From contig JAGPYM010000099.1 in the NCBI GenBank assembly GCA_020736575.1, positions 1-57,615 on the forward strand: a stretch of DNA of 57,615 nt, read 5' to 3'. Origin of the DNA: Thelonectria olida. Taxonomy: Eukaryota; Ascomycota; Sordariomycetes; Hypocreales; Nectriaceae. Shown piece by piece: positions 46,966 to 57,615 of this stretch (positions are counted from its first letter, which is position 1; each line of letters begins with the position of its first letter). The notes beneath the pieces were generated by a model. That model made no database searches. It saw only the letters and a program-made list of their open reading frames with translations, and was not told the DNA's origin. Position numbers and translations under genes: made by a program.

Positions 46966-48659
46966 AGCTATTATAAGTTATATTTATAATAGGGTCTAAT
47001 AATAGGGGTAATTTTATAATAAAGTTTATAATTATTAAATTTTATAATTGTTTTATAACTAGTATAAGTTATAGTTTTTTATAAGGTTTATATTATTATA
47101 CTTTTATTTTATTATAAATAAAATATTTTTAATAATATTTTTAACTATTCTTTTAACTTTAAAAAATAAAAATATTATTTTAACTTATTTAAAGGTTTTA
47201 TTAATTTTTAATATTTATAAAGTGGGTATTTATAAATTTTATATATAAGGTCCTTTTATAAGTGTTTTAGTATTTATTATTTATTAGTTTTTTATTATTT
47301 AATAGTTATTTATTATATTTTAAAATTTATTTAAATAGTAAATTTTCTATTTTATTATATATATTATTATAAGAGTTATATTATAATTTTACTAGTATTT
47401 ATTATAGCTATCTAGTATATAATTAATTAGTTTATAAAATTCCTTTATATTATAAGTTTATTATATATTTTCTATTAGCTTATAAGAGTTACTATTATAA
47501 TTAAACTAATAGTAGTAACTAATAATTTTATTTTATAAGTGTTTAAAAATAATAATTTTATTATTTATATATTTTTTAATAATTTATATTAGAGTATTAC
47601 TAATTATATAACTTTAATTTTTAAATTATATTAAAAGTTTAAAATATTTTTTAACTAGTTTTAATATAATTTTAAGTTCTCTTTTTATTTTTTTAAAATA
47701 AGGCTTTTATTTTATAAATACTAATTATAATAAAAGTAGTTATTTAGTCTGTTTCCTTTCTATTATAAATCCTTATTAAAGGATTTTTAAAATTATAAGT
47801 TATTTCATTTTTTACTATATTTAATAGTTTAATAATAGTGTTAAATAAATTAGTTTTTTAGTTTTTAAAATAAGTAAACTAGGTTTTAATAAGTAATTAT
47901 TTTTAATTTTAAACTAATTTAATCTTTTATTATATAATAAGTTATTTAAGTGTAGTTCTTATAATTAATTATTTAATATAATTTTTTTATTATTTTATTA
48001 TATATTTAAAAATATATTAAATAATAGTAGTTTTAATATACTTTTATTTTAAATATCTTTTAAATATAAGTATTAATAGTTATATTTCTATTTTAAGCTT
48101 ACTTATATTAAAATTAAATTATTAGCTATTACTATTAGCTTTACTATTTTTTAATCCTTTTTTATATTTAATAATATAGTTGAATTTTAATAGGTATTTA
48201 ATATATTTAAATTATTATTTATTAAATTATTAAGTTATAATAAAATATAAGATATTTTTATAATTTATATAAATTATAATTTAATAATAGCTTTTTAATA
48301 AGTATTATTAAAAACTTTTAAAAGTTTAAATTATTATAAGGAATCTTTTATTATAAATAAAATAGTTAAGTTTTATTATATATAATTTATATACGTAAAA
48401 TATAATTAAATATAACTTTTTATTATTATTATATTATTTAATCTAGGCTCCTAAAGTAAAGTTTAAAAAATCTATTTTTAATTTAATAAGTTATATAGGG
48501 TTAAATATTTTAAATACTAGTTTTTTAAAAATGAGATTTTTAATTTTATTAAAAGCTTTTTAAATATTAGGTTTTTAAATAGTTAGTTCTTTTTTATTAA
48601 TATAATAAAAAGTATAACTAGTTTTTTTAAATTTTTTAAGGAGCTTATAATAATAATTT

Positions 48660-49550
48660 GCCTTTATAATTAGTAATTTTTATTATTATATTAACTCTTT
48701 TCTATATTTTTTTACTTAATTGCCTTACTTATTTCTCTTAGTTTAATTACTTTTAAACCCACTTAACCTATTTTTAAACTTTCTCTTTTACCTAACCCTT
48801 TTAGCCCCCCCCCCACCTTTTAACTCTTATATCCACTTGCCCATTTAACCCAATTTTTATTTTTAAATTTTTCCTTTCCTTTTAAGCAATATTTAAATTA
48901 TTACTACTATATATAGCAGCTCTTAAAGCTATAGCTTTAAATTATGCCCTTATATTCTTTTCAAAAACACTTTATTATTTTATTTAAGCCTATTACTTTT
49001 TGCCCAATTTAAAAGGCAATTAAATTAGCTAATTTTCCTATTAAAAAATTTAAAATTATCTTTTTCTATATTTAGTTTTTTAATTAGAATATAGTAGCTT
49101 AAAAGAACTAGGTTAATCTTTTATATTACTTTTAATAGTATATTTATATTAGCTAATATAAGGATATTAAAAAGTTATAACTATTTAAAATGCTTTTTAA
49201 ACTTTTTAGTTAAATAAATATACTTAAAGAAATCTATATAATTTAATAAATATTAAGCTATTATATTAATATTATCTTTTTAAATTATAATTTATTTAAT
49301 TAGTAGGAAGTTAATTATATTAAATTATATATTATATAATTAGTTAAATTATATAAACTAGAGTTTATAAAAGTAGTACTTTTATATTAAAAGCTTAAAA
49401 TAAGGTTCTTTAAATAAGGTTTAATTAATAAGGATTTTTATTTAAAAGCTAATTATTAACCCTATAAAAAAGTTTATTATAATAGATATAAGGCTAGGTT
49501 TTATTTATTCAACCTTTATTATATACTAGTACTAGGCTTATTTTAATAAA
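48660..49550 (+). repeat. Fold-back family arm copy
   Basis: Starts attagtaatttttattatt, has a C-run at 48806-48814, an aagcttaaaataaggttc block at about 49400 and ends in tactagtactaggctta. Confidence 0.68.
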
Positions 49551-49969
49551 TAATAATAACTAGTAGAGTATTATTATTAAAAGTAGATTATTAAATAGTA
49601 ATAATATTAAAATAATAAATAGATTTCTAATTTATAACCCTTAATTAATTAGTAAAATAATTAAAATTATTAGTTCTAATTATTAAAATCTTTAAACTAA
49701 AAAGAATTTTAAATATATTACTATTTATACTTTTTTTTATTTTACTTTATTATTTATATTTTTAAAATATTATACTTTCTATTTCTTACTTTCTTTCTTT
49801 TATTATATAAGTTCTTATAATAATATAAAAGTTTAAATAAAATAGTTAATTAAATATACCTTATGTTATAAACTTAATTAAAAGGTATTAATTACTAGTT
49901 ATTAAATATAACTTATTAACTATATAATTAGTCTTTATATTTTAACTTTCTAATATAATTTTTAATAAT

Positions 49970-50365
49970 ATAAGAAGTATGGGAGGCTAAAAAACTAACT
50001 AATAACCCTAAATAAAATAAAAAAGAGTTAAAATAAATAGTATTTTAAAGGGTTACTTTATATTATTTTAAATTAAAAAATATTAATAAACCTTAGCTTA
50101 AAAAATATATTATTAAAAGAGTATTAAATAATTAATTATATAATAAAGCATTTAAAAAAATAACTTTTAATTTTACTATAAAAAGCTTATTTAAATCCTT
50201 AATCTTGCTAATATCTTAAATAATTTAAATTCCTTAAAAAGGCCTTTATTTTCTTATACAGCCAGGCAGCCAATCAAATTCACTATACTAGCCGGCTTGT
50301 CCTAAAATAGTAATTTTCTCCGGTTCCATCCTAAACGGAGGTGGCCTAAAGTCCCCGTCACACTA
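49970..50365 (+). repeat. Less degraded copy of the 600-1000 repeat
   Basis: Direct counterpart of the inverted copy at 600-1000. RIP weakens from about 50230 onward, and normal composition begins near 50430, where the LINE relic starts. Confidence 0.7.
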
Positions 50366-50439
50366 ACTATAAAAATAAGACTTAAAAACGCCCAGTCTTA
50401 GTCTCGATTTATTAAGCACACCGGCACCATATCTTCTAC

Positions 50440-51034
50440 CTACTTTCTAGTCCGCATTATCCCAACCGAGATTATATCCCCAGACGAACTTCATAAGGCG
50501 CTGTCCAATATCACTATCACCGCCTTCGACAAGACAGTCCGCACCACTGTCAGCCTGCAGCGACAAAGAGCCTTGCCCGATAACGTCGGGAGCTATTCCA
50601 AGCGAATTGACATTGCGCTACTGGGAAGACATACACGCACGCTGTATGATATGCCCAAGAGGCCCGAATCCGATGTTTTCTCGCAGCTGCGTACGGGTAT
50701 GGCGAGGGTCAACAGTTAGTTGCACAAGATTGGTGCAGTGGAGTCGGACATGTGCGACTGTGGACAAGAGGAAGAGACAATAGACCATTTCCTGTTTAGA
50801 TGCCTGAAATGGGACACCCAACGAGAAGGCATGCGACGAGTCGGCCAGATAAAGATGGGAGACACATCTTTCTTTCTAGGAGGCAAGACAGCCTCGAATG
50901 GACAGAAGTGGGCGCCGAACTTGCAAGCGGTGCGAGCAGCGATCAAGTTCGCGATGGCACAGGGAGGCTCGCTGCAAACCAGACTTAACGACAAACTAAC
51001 CACTCACTTTAGCAATAACACACAGCTCTGCTGA
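50440..51034 (+). pseudogene. 3' end of a LINE-type retrotransposon ORF2 (relic)
   Basis: The frame from about 50448 reads SPDELHKALSN, GRHTRTLYDMPKR, QLRTGMARVNS, then a TAG stop at 50717-50719, then LHKIGAVESDMCDCGQ, HFLFRCLKWDTQR and a final stop at 51032-51034. The CxCx...HxFxxC finger after an LRTG-ARLN block is typical of the C-terminus of fungal LINE (Tad-like) reverse transcriptase polyproteins. The reverse transcriptase core is missing. One stop breaks the frame. The relic is not RIPed, unlike the DNA just upstream. Confidence 0.8.
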
Positions 51035-51525
51035 CACTGTGAAACCTCGAGTTGACAGACCATGCTTCAGCTGCTGAGGGTAGGATGCTGAACACTTGGA
51101 GAAATTGGCCTTAGGCAGGCCTGTCATACACCATCAAGTGAGGTTTAGTCAAGGAATGCAAAAAGAAGAAACAGGAAGGAAGGGAGTCCGAGATGGTTGT
51201 TTAGTAGGAACACGGAGCAGTGGGAATACAGAAATAGCGTTGCGTGCAGGCCCTATGAGGCATTTCCTCCCGGGCGTAATAAACCTCCTTCATTCATACA
51301 ACCAAAACACAGCCATCATCATAACAGCCCGAATACCGTTGAATTGATCAATTGAATAACCTCAATTTGGGGCCAAAATATCATTCCTTTCTTTGTAAAT
51401 TCTATCGCTTTGAACCCGTTAACTCGGACCGTTATTTCCCTCCTGACGCGTCCGACAAGTATATTTAAACCTATCATACTCTCCTAGGACCTATTAGTTT
51501 CTGATAGAACTCACCTCTTTCATTT
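51035..51525. other. Intergenic region, no gene seen
   Basis: Holds the 3' flank of the LINE relic and of the HET gene. Nothing else recognised. Confidence 0.5.
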
Positions 51526-54268
51526 CTATCTTAGAAGAACATCCCGCAAAGCAAGTCCGTTGATCAATGCTAGTGTCTCTTCGCGCACCTCACCAATACC
51601 AATCCTTTCCTTCAACCCACCGCTGCCGTTGTTCTGTCCGTCTCCAAGATGCCCAATAAGTAGGATCTGTAAGAAACCCACAGAATCTTTTTCCGACATC
51701 CCCTTACCACCGAGCTTCAAGCTGTCAACGATACATTGTAAATCTGCCGCAGTATGACCAGGGAATTTACCACTCCGTGCAATCTCTAGGCTAGCTTGAG
51801 TTGCGAGACGTTCCCAGAAACCTGGCGGGACTTTAGTGCTGGTATCATCCGAGGCACCATCCCCCTGATCCTTGACCATCCGGATATAAATGCCGCCGAT
51901 CAGCCTCTCATATTCCATCCTGGTCTGGTACCGAGACTTCAGATCTCCAAGGTTCATTCCCGCACTTGCAAGCTCCTGCATGTACTGCCAGGTTGACGGA
52001 TTCTCATTCCTGGTTCGCCAGTCTCCCGTACCAGGTCCTGACAACACAGCAATCTCAACAGTGAGACGATCATTGCCCTGCTCATCATTTCTCAGAACGT
52101 CATTATACATATCTTCGGTTGAAACCCATGCAGTTCCAATATGAATCCCGCGTTTGGTGTAGAGGTAAAGGTTTGATGTAGATGGAAGCATTATAGAGTC
52201 CCTGCGAGGAGCATACGCCTTCTGGCCGTCTGGCTTGAGTGCAGAAACCGACAGATAGGCAGTTAGGGTCCGGAACATTAACGTGGAATGGTCTAAAGAC
52301 GGGATGCAGTATGCCGGAAAAGGGATCGGACGGGTTGTTGGCGCCTCATCAGCACAGGTGAGGCTCAACCGAGCTAAGAGAGGGACGAGCGTATTGTCGC
52401 AACGGATATTCGATATCGTTGCGTCTGAAAGAGCAGAACTCGTTGACTCTTGGCGCATTTTGCCAATTTCATTGACCGACTTGACCCACTTGATCTCCTC
52501 CTTGGTTATTTCCTCTTCTACTTCTGGTCTGTGACCAGATGCAAGGAGGGAAAAACTGCCCCTCTTCTCATCGTAGAGATACCAGTGGATCCAGGACTTT
52601 CTTTGCAGCCATATTTCCTCAGATGAAAGTTCTCCGTGGCCAGGCTCGACGATGGATCCCTTCCACCCTGCCCAAGACCAGCTTGGGAACCCAGGGCGCC
52701 GAGTAGCCCATGTGGAATGCTTCCAGAGCATGTCAAGACCGAAGTATTCCTTCGTTAGACCGTATAATGTGGTCAGTCCGCCATCTGCAGCATCATTAAT
52801 AACTCCCGCAAAGGCGTTCAGGATGTCGCTGTCTTGGCTGAGATTCCGGTCAAGGTATGTTGTCAGGTAGGTAGCGTAATGATAGCGACACCACCTATTT
52901 TTCGGGTAATTAGGGAAGCGAACATTTGGAGGCTCCCAACCCAGACCTCTTCCACCGCGGTCCACTTGAAAACTCGTCAAGTGTCGAGGAATGTGCTCTT
53001 GGGCCAGGTCTTCTTGCCATCGGATCGTATTGCACTGGTAGATGACCTGTCCGGCAATAAAGATAAGACGCCGAAGAGAGAAGAAGTATTCTTGATAGCT
53101 GCGGACGGATTAGCATAACGTAAAGGTGTGGAGCCTTTGATCCGAGTCTGCAGGGTATCTGAGATAAAGATGAATGGGGCAGTGAATGACAGACTTACGT
53201 CCAACCTCGTGTCGCCCAAGCGGATTTCTTGATGGTCGCAAAAGAACTTGGGTAAATGAACGTCAAGCCATGAGCTACTGGGGCCATGAGCTGGTCCACC
53301 TTCCTGGAGGATGGTAAGACCCCCGGGAGACCAGCATTAGAATTGTTTCCGGAGGCGGCGAATAGAGTGACATATGCATTTGCGTAAATAATGTGCATAT
53401 GATCAATCAATGACTGCTTAGTACTCTGGTCGTCCTGCACGATGCAGAGAGCATCAACCCAGAGGTATTTTTCGCCGAGCTGCTTTACCAATTCCATCGC
53501 GTCTCTGATTGCTTGCGGGATGGCATCGGAAATTTGACCCAAGGCACCAGGATTGAACAAATCTTGCAGGTTACGCGTTGTGGTCTCGGCTTGCTCGACA
53601 CCTCCCCACACATAGCTGAGGGCGATATATCGGCAGCTCTCGGGCAGGTTCCTCAAGCATTGAGCTTGGACATCAATGACCAGAAGATTTGCCCTGAGTT
53701 TGTTGAATTCTGCTATTTTGGAGTGTTGACACGCTCCCGTGTGTTCTGTCTCGCATTGTTGCAGCCATCGACGGACTTGCTCGATGTCAATTTGGCCTGG
53801 CTTGATCACTCGCCCTGGAAATGCGCCGGGATAGTCGTCGGACTGGACAGGCACCAGGCAGTCGCGCACAGAAGTCCAGTTGCACTGTGCATTGAACTCT
53901 AGTACCCTGACGTCTTCCTCATCCTGTGGATTGTAGCCTCTTAGTCGGCGAGAGATTAACTCACACTGCCAAGGAGTTTCTCCAGCCTGCCAATCTTCTG
54001 AAGCTACCCGAACCGCAGAGAAAATGAGTTGGCAGAGAGAGCACTCGGTTGCGTTTTTGATCAAATCCCAGGATCGTATATCGAGTGTAGTTGGGTTATG
54101 GATATTCTCCGGGTTCTGGTCCTCCTTGCCTCCGGGCACAAAAAAGTTGGAGGCGGACAGATTCAGTTCCCGACATCGAGAGCAAAGACTCCAGGATTTG
54201 CCGGTGCCGGTTAGTTCGTCATGTTCAGTTGCATCGGAGGATGGAGCGGGGTAAGTAGCACCACTCAT
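51526..54268 (-). CDS. HET-domain (heterokaryon incompatibility) protein
   Basis: Two exons, 54268-53199 and 53098-51526, with a 100-nt intron (GTAAGT, branch GCTAAT, CGCAG) give 880 residues. The N-terminal part has CSRCRELN and ECSLCQLIF pairs seen before HET domains. HET motifs are in order: YIALSYVWGG (about 214-223), KYLWVDALCIVQDD (about 265-280), YANAYVTLFAASG, and RGWTYQE made exactly at the splice junction (about 354-360), followed by FSLRRL and YQCNTIRWQED. The C-terminal half (FPSWSWAGWKGS onward) is the usual poorly conserved HET tail. HET proteins trigger cell death after fusion of unlike strains; the partner here is unknown. The gene is intact. Confidence 0.9.
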
Positions 54269-54950
54269 CGTGATCGGACTAGAATAACCAACATGGAGTG
54301 AAACTTGAAGGGTGTATTCAGGTGAATTGACTATGGGATGATGTGTTAGGAACCCAAAACCTCAAGAAAAGAGGAATGATCAGATATTTTCCCTACGAAG
54401 AGTAGACGCAAGCGGAATACGTTTTTAAAGAGGAACACAGCGCCTCTTTCTCGCCCCCACCCAAAAATTCCGGTCTTTTAGGCATTCACCTGAGCCCAAG
54501 CTCAGCCCAAGCCCAGCCTGCCTCAGGACAAGCTCCATCCAGGGTTGTAGCTGACGGTTGGGTGTTGAAATCTCGAGTCCAGGGTCATGAGGGGATGTCA
54601 CGAGGCTGATTACCTCTCATTTTGCCTCGGCCGTGTTACACCCCATAATATTAGGGCTTGAAAGGTGACCACACTGCCACTCGGCTTGTGCATAAGCAAG
54701 TGAGCGAGGCGAGCTCGCTCGAGATTGTCCACTCATTGGTTGTCTCAATAAGGTTCCAGACCGTAGTATGAGTCTACTTGGCTTGGGGTGACATAACCGC
54801 ATGCACGACCTTGAACGAAAGCGCTGCACAGCCATCTGCCACAACTGAAGCTGACGCCGCGAAAGATTTGTCACCAAAGTCTAGAACGGCGTCCCGTCTT
54901 TTAGGGCGGTCAAAGCGCAAAAGTCAGTGCGGGGTGGTTATGCATTTTAT
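54269..54950. other. Upstream region of the HET gene
   Basis: No gene. Short direct repeats of the type agcccaagc lie at 54490-54515. The RIP tract begins near 54950. Confidence 0.5.
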
Positions 54951-55659
54951 AGTAAAAGTTAATATATTAATTAAATTAAATACTTTAATATTAATAAGAA
55001 TTTAAAAGATAATTTGCAATTAAACTAGGATTAGAATATAACTATTTATTTATATTTTAAAAAAAGAAAGAAATAAAATTATATATATATTTATAAAAAC
55101 TTAAGTTTAATTACTATTTTAAAAGTAATAAGTTTTACTAATAGCTTATACTATTTAATATATATTTTAAAAGTATTATAAAATTTAAATATAAAAATTA
55201 TAATTATAATAAGTAAGATATTTTAAGCTAAATTAATTTATTATATATTTTATTAGTTAAAAGTAAAATAAAAGAGTTTTTATTAAATATATATATTTAA
55301 AATTTTATAAAATATAGTTTATTAAGCTATGTATAATATATATTTACTATTTAAATAATATTTAGTATAATAGTAGTAATTAATATAATTATAAAATATT
55401 AAAAGATTATAAGCTATTAATATTAAAAGTTATATAAGTTAGTATTTTAATATATTGTTTTAATACTTTTTATATAATATTTAAATTTTATTAAAAGTAT
55501 AAATATATACTTAAAATTATACTAGCCTATTTTTTTTTTAATAAATAACTTTTTATTTTTAATAACTAATATAATAAAAAAAGTATTTAACTAACTATTA
55601 TTAGAAAATATAAACTAATATTATAATAAACTAGCCCTAGGGCGTTTATAAATAGGTAT

Positions 55660-55830
55660 TAATTATAATATTAATAAACTTAAAAAGAAGAAAAGCTCTT
55701 CCCTTTTAATATATTTTAAAGCTTTACTAATACTTTTATATTATATAACCTAGCCCTTATGCCCCCTATAATATATATCCGCTCTAAATATATATTATAT
55801 ATATATTATATATATATATAATTAAAATAC
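55660..55830 (+). repeat. Less degraded partner of the 40590-40760 repeat
   Basis: Same sequence as the reverse complement of 40590-40760 but with more C kept (for example gcccttatgccccctataat), so it shows the earlier state of the element. Confidence 0.75.
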
Positions 55831-55929
55831 AAGCGCAGCCTAAATTTATAATATACCCTCCTACTCTAGTCTATATATAGCCTATTAATAGTTAGGAGTC
55901 TTTTCTATTACTATTATATTAGTACCCTA

Positions 55930-56230
55930 TATTTAAATTAGAATTATTATAATAAGAATTATACTATTATTTTATTACCTTATATTTATATTAGTATTAT
56001 TATAATAAGAGTTATATTTCTATTTTAATACTTTATATTTAAGTTAGAATTATTATAATAAGAGTTATACTATTATTTTATTATTTTATATTTATATTAG
56101 TATTATTATAATAAGAGTTATATTAGTATTTTATTACCTTAAGTTTATATTAGTATTATTATAATAAGGGTTATATTTCTATTTTATTATTTTATATTTA
56201 TATTATTATTATTATTAATAGGATTGCCCT
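55930..56230. repeat. RIPed minisatellite, about 60-bp unit, about 5 copies
   Basis: Five successive units carry attattataataag(a/g)(a/g)ttat followed by tattttattac/ttatatt and (t/a)agtattattat. The unit length is close to 59-60 bp. Confidence 0.7.
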
Positions 56231-57159
56231 ACCCTTAGCCCTATTATATTAACTATTAATATAATTATAACTCTTTTCTATTTTCTTTTATTTTTCCTTT
56301 CTTTCTTTTATACTTTCCTTCTTTTTTATAGCACTTTCTCTTCCTTTTTCTTTATACTTTCTAATTTTAATAACTTCTATTATAAATATCCTTCTAGCTT
56401 TTTTATTATTCTTCCTTTTAATATTTTACTACCCTTTTATTACTAATATTATTTATATTCCCTATTTTCTAACTATTCCCTCTTTATATAATATTCTATT
56501 TTATACCCTCCCCCCTGCTTTTATATTATTAGTAAGTCCTTTCTAATTTTCTTTTATTTTATATATTATATTAATCCTTTTTATTAAATATTTATTACTA
56601 CTAATACCCCCCCTTTTAATTCTAATTATAATAATAATAATCTATTTTATTATTATATTATATATACTTTTAAAAAGAAATAGGCCCTAGGTAGTTATTT
56701 AATAAAAAAAGACTTTTTAATAAAAAGTTAGCCCCTCCCTAGTAAATAATATAAGTTTATATTAATTATATTAAGTAGCTACTTTTAAATAGTAAGTATA
56801 CTTATATTATTTTTATAATATATTTTATTAGACTTACTATTATACTTATTATTTATAATATTTTATATTTTTTATAGCTAGCCCTATTTTATATTATTTA
56901 TAGGGGAAAACTTCTAGCTTTTAAGTGCATATAAATTAAACGCTCCTATAAGCAATTAGCTATAATATATAGCTATATAATTAACTAACTAATAATTAAT
57001 ATAATATATTTTAGCTTTTAAAACTAGCCTTTAGCTCTTATAATATTAGAAAATCTACTAATTGTATCTAATTATTTACACACTTATATAATATAGGCCA
57101 ATTAGAAAGCCCTTTTATATATAGCCTAGGAGTATTATAAAATTTACTTGGGCTTAACT

Positions 57160-57272
57160 GGCTGCCAGCTGCTGGAATTAAACTAACTGCAGTTTTTTTA
57201 TCCCTAACCCAGGTTTCTAATCTGAGAGGTTTAGCTTAACTGCAACTAAAGATATGCCACTACGCCCCAAGC
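57160..57272 (-). other. Possible tRNA-derived SINE or tRNA relic
   Basis: On the minus strand GCTTGGGGC (57272-57264) is followed by an A-box-like GTAGTGGCATATC (57263-57251) and, about 67 nt on, a B-box-like AGTTTAATTCC (57184-57174), which is GGTTCGAATCC-like after C-to-T changes. The spacing is too long for a plain tRNA and the acceptor ends do not pair, so a RIPed SINE head fits better. Confidence 0.35.
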
Positions 57273-57615
57273 TGGAACTATTATACTTATATATTTTACT
57301 TTTAAATAAAAAAGTATATAATAATTAACCTAACTTTTTATTATATTATTTATAACCTTTTTAATTATACTATTACTAGTAATTATATTATAACTTTTAA
57401 TTATACTTATTTTAAAAGTATTTTTAAATCAAAGCCTATTCTTTTTAAAAGTTTACCTATTTTAATTATATTTAATATAAGGTATTTAATACTATTATAT
57501 ATTTCCTACCCCTACCTAATTTATATATACTCCCTCCTTTACCCTTTTATTAAATTTAATAACCCCCTAGGCTAAATGCTCCCTTATTCTATTAGAATTC
57601 TAATTAAGTCTAATT

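Larger units (their letters stand above)
43131..49969. repeat. A+T-rich RIP-degraded tract
   Basis: No gene. It contains a 1.8 kb inverted repeat and another fold-back family copy (separate entries). The remainder is TA-rich relic sequence I cannot assign. Confidence 0.85.
54951..57615. repeat. A+T-rich RIP-degraded tract
   Basis: TA-rich, no gene, stops in every frame. Contains a repeat shared with 40.6 kb, a RIPed minisatellite and a tRNA-like relic. Confidence 0.85.

Noticed and set aside
36961..50430. Centromere
   Set aside because: The A+T tract would fit, but the fold-back copies and adjacent genes are equally well explained by RIPed repeats, and sequence alone cannot show CENP-A.

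Overview
The window looks like nuclear DNA of a filamentous ascomycete (Pezizomycotina). Reasons: protein genes with short GT..AG introns (about 45-100 nt), a Zn2Cys6 regulator, a HET-domain gene, a caspase and a TPR-CHAT protein, and long, extremely A+T-rich tracts full of TpA and stop codons, as left by repeat-induced point mutation (RIP). I cannot name the species. All spliced models below were built by hand: exons were joined at splice sites that keep the frame and the protein family pattern.

Layout. 1-6290 is RIP-degraded repeat DNA with no gene. About 6291-36960 is a gene island. At its left end lies a divergent pair: a TPR-CHAT protease-like gene (8280-12386, minus) and a caspase-domain gene (12999-15128, plus). 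They share a 0.6 kb promoter region and are bracketed on both outer sides by copies of one fold-back repeat. Next comes a 20 kb run that reads as a carbohydrate or cyclitol metabolism cluster. It holds a Zn2Cys6 regulator (16129-18471), a zinc dehydrogenase of the butanediol/sorbitol type (19039-20205), a 12-exon MFS sugar transporter (20820-22918), a short-chain dehydrogenase (24719-25742), the broken tail of a second Zn2Cys6-type regulator (26030-26500), and two divergent Gfo/Idh/MocA oxidoreductases of different subclasses (26535-27664 and 28153-29297) with a 17-bp tandem repeat between them. It continues with an atypical extended SDR (30114-31210), a small Dabb protein (32034-32559), an aldo/keto reductase (33996-35188) and a VOC/glyoxalase protein (35791-36349).

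36961-50430 is a second RIP tract. It contains repeated copies of the fold-back family, including one inverted repeat of about 1.8 kb, and a non-RIPed block (41735-43130) with a four-copy minisatellite. A small second island (50440-54950) carries the 3' end of a LINE-type retrotransposon and a complete two-exon HET-domain gene. 54951-57615 is RIP DNA again.

How the parts may work together. The TPR-CHAT/caspase pair looks like a self-contained protease module of the kind used in programmed cell death or non-self recognition, and is the best candidate for an undescribed system. The metabolic cluster has one importer, one regulator and five to six NAD(P)-dependent oxidoreductases from different folds, which suggests uptake and stepwise oxidation/reduction of an unknown sugar, polyol or inositol-like compound. 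Both functional readings are inference from families and gene order.
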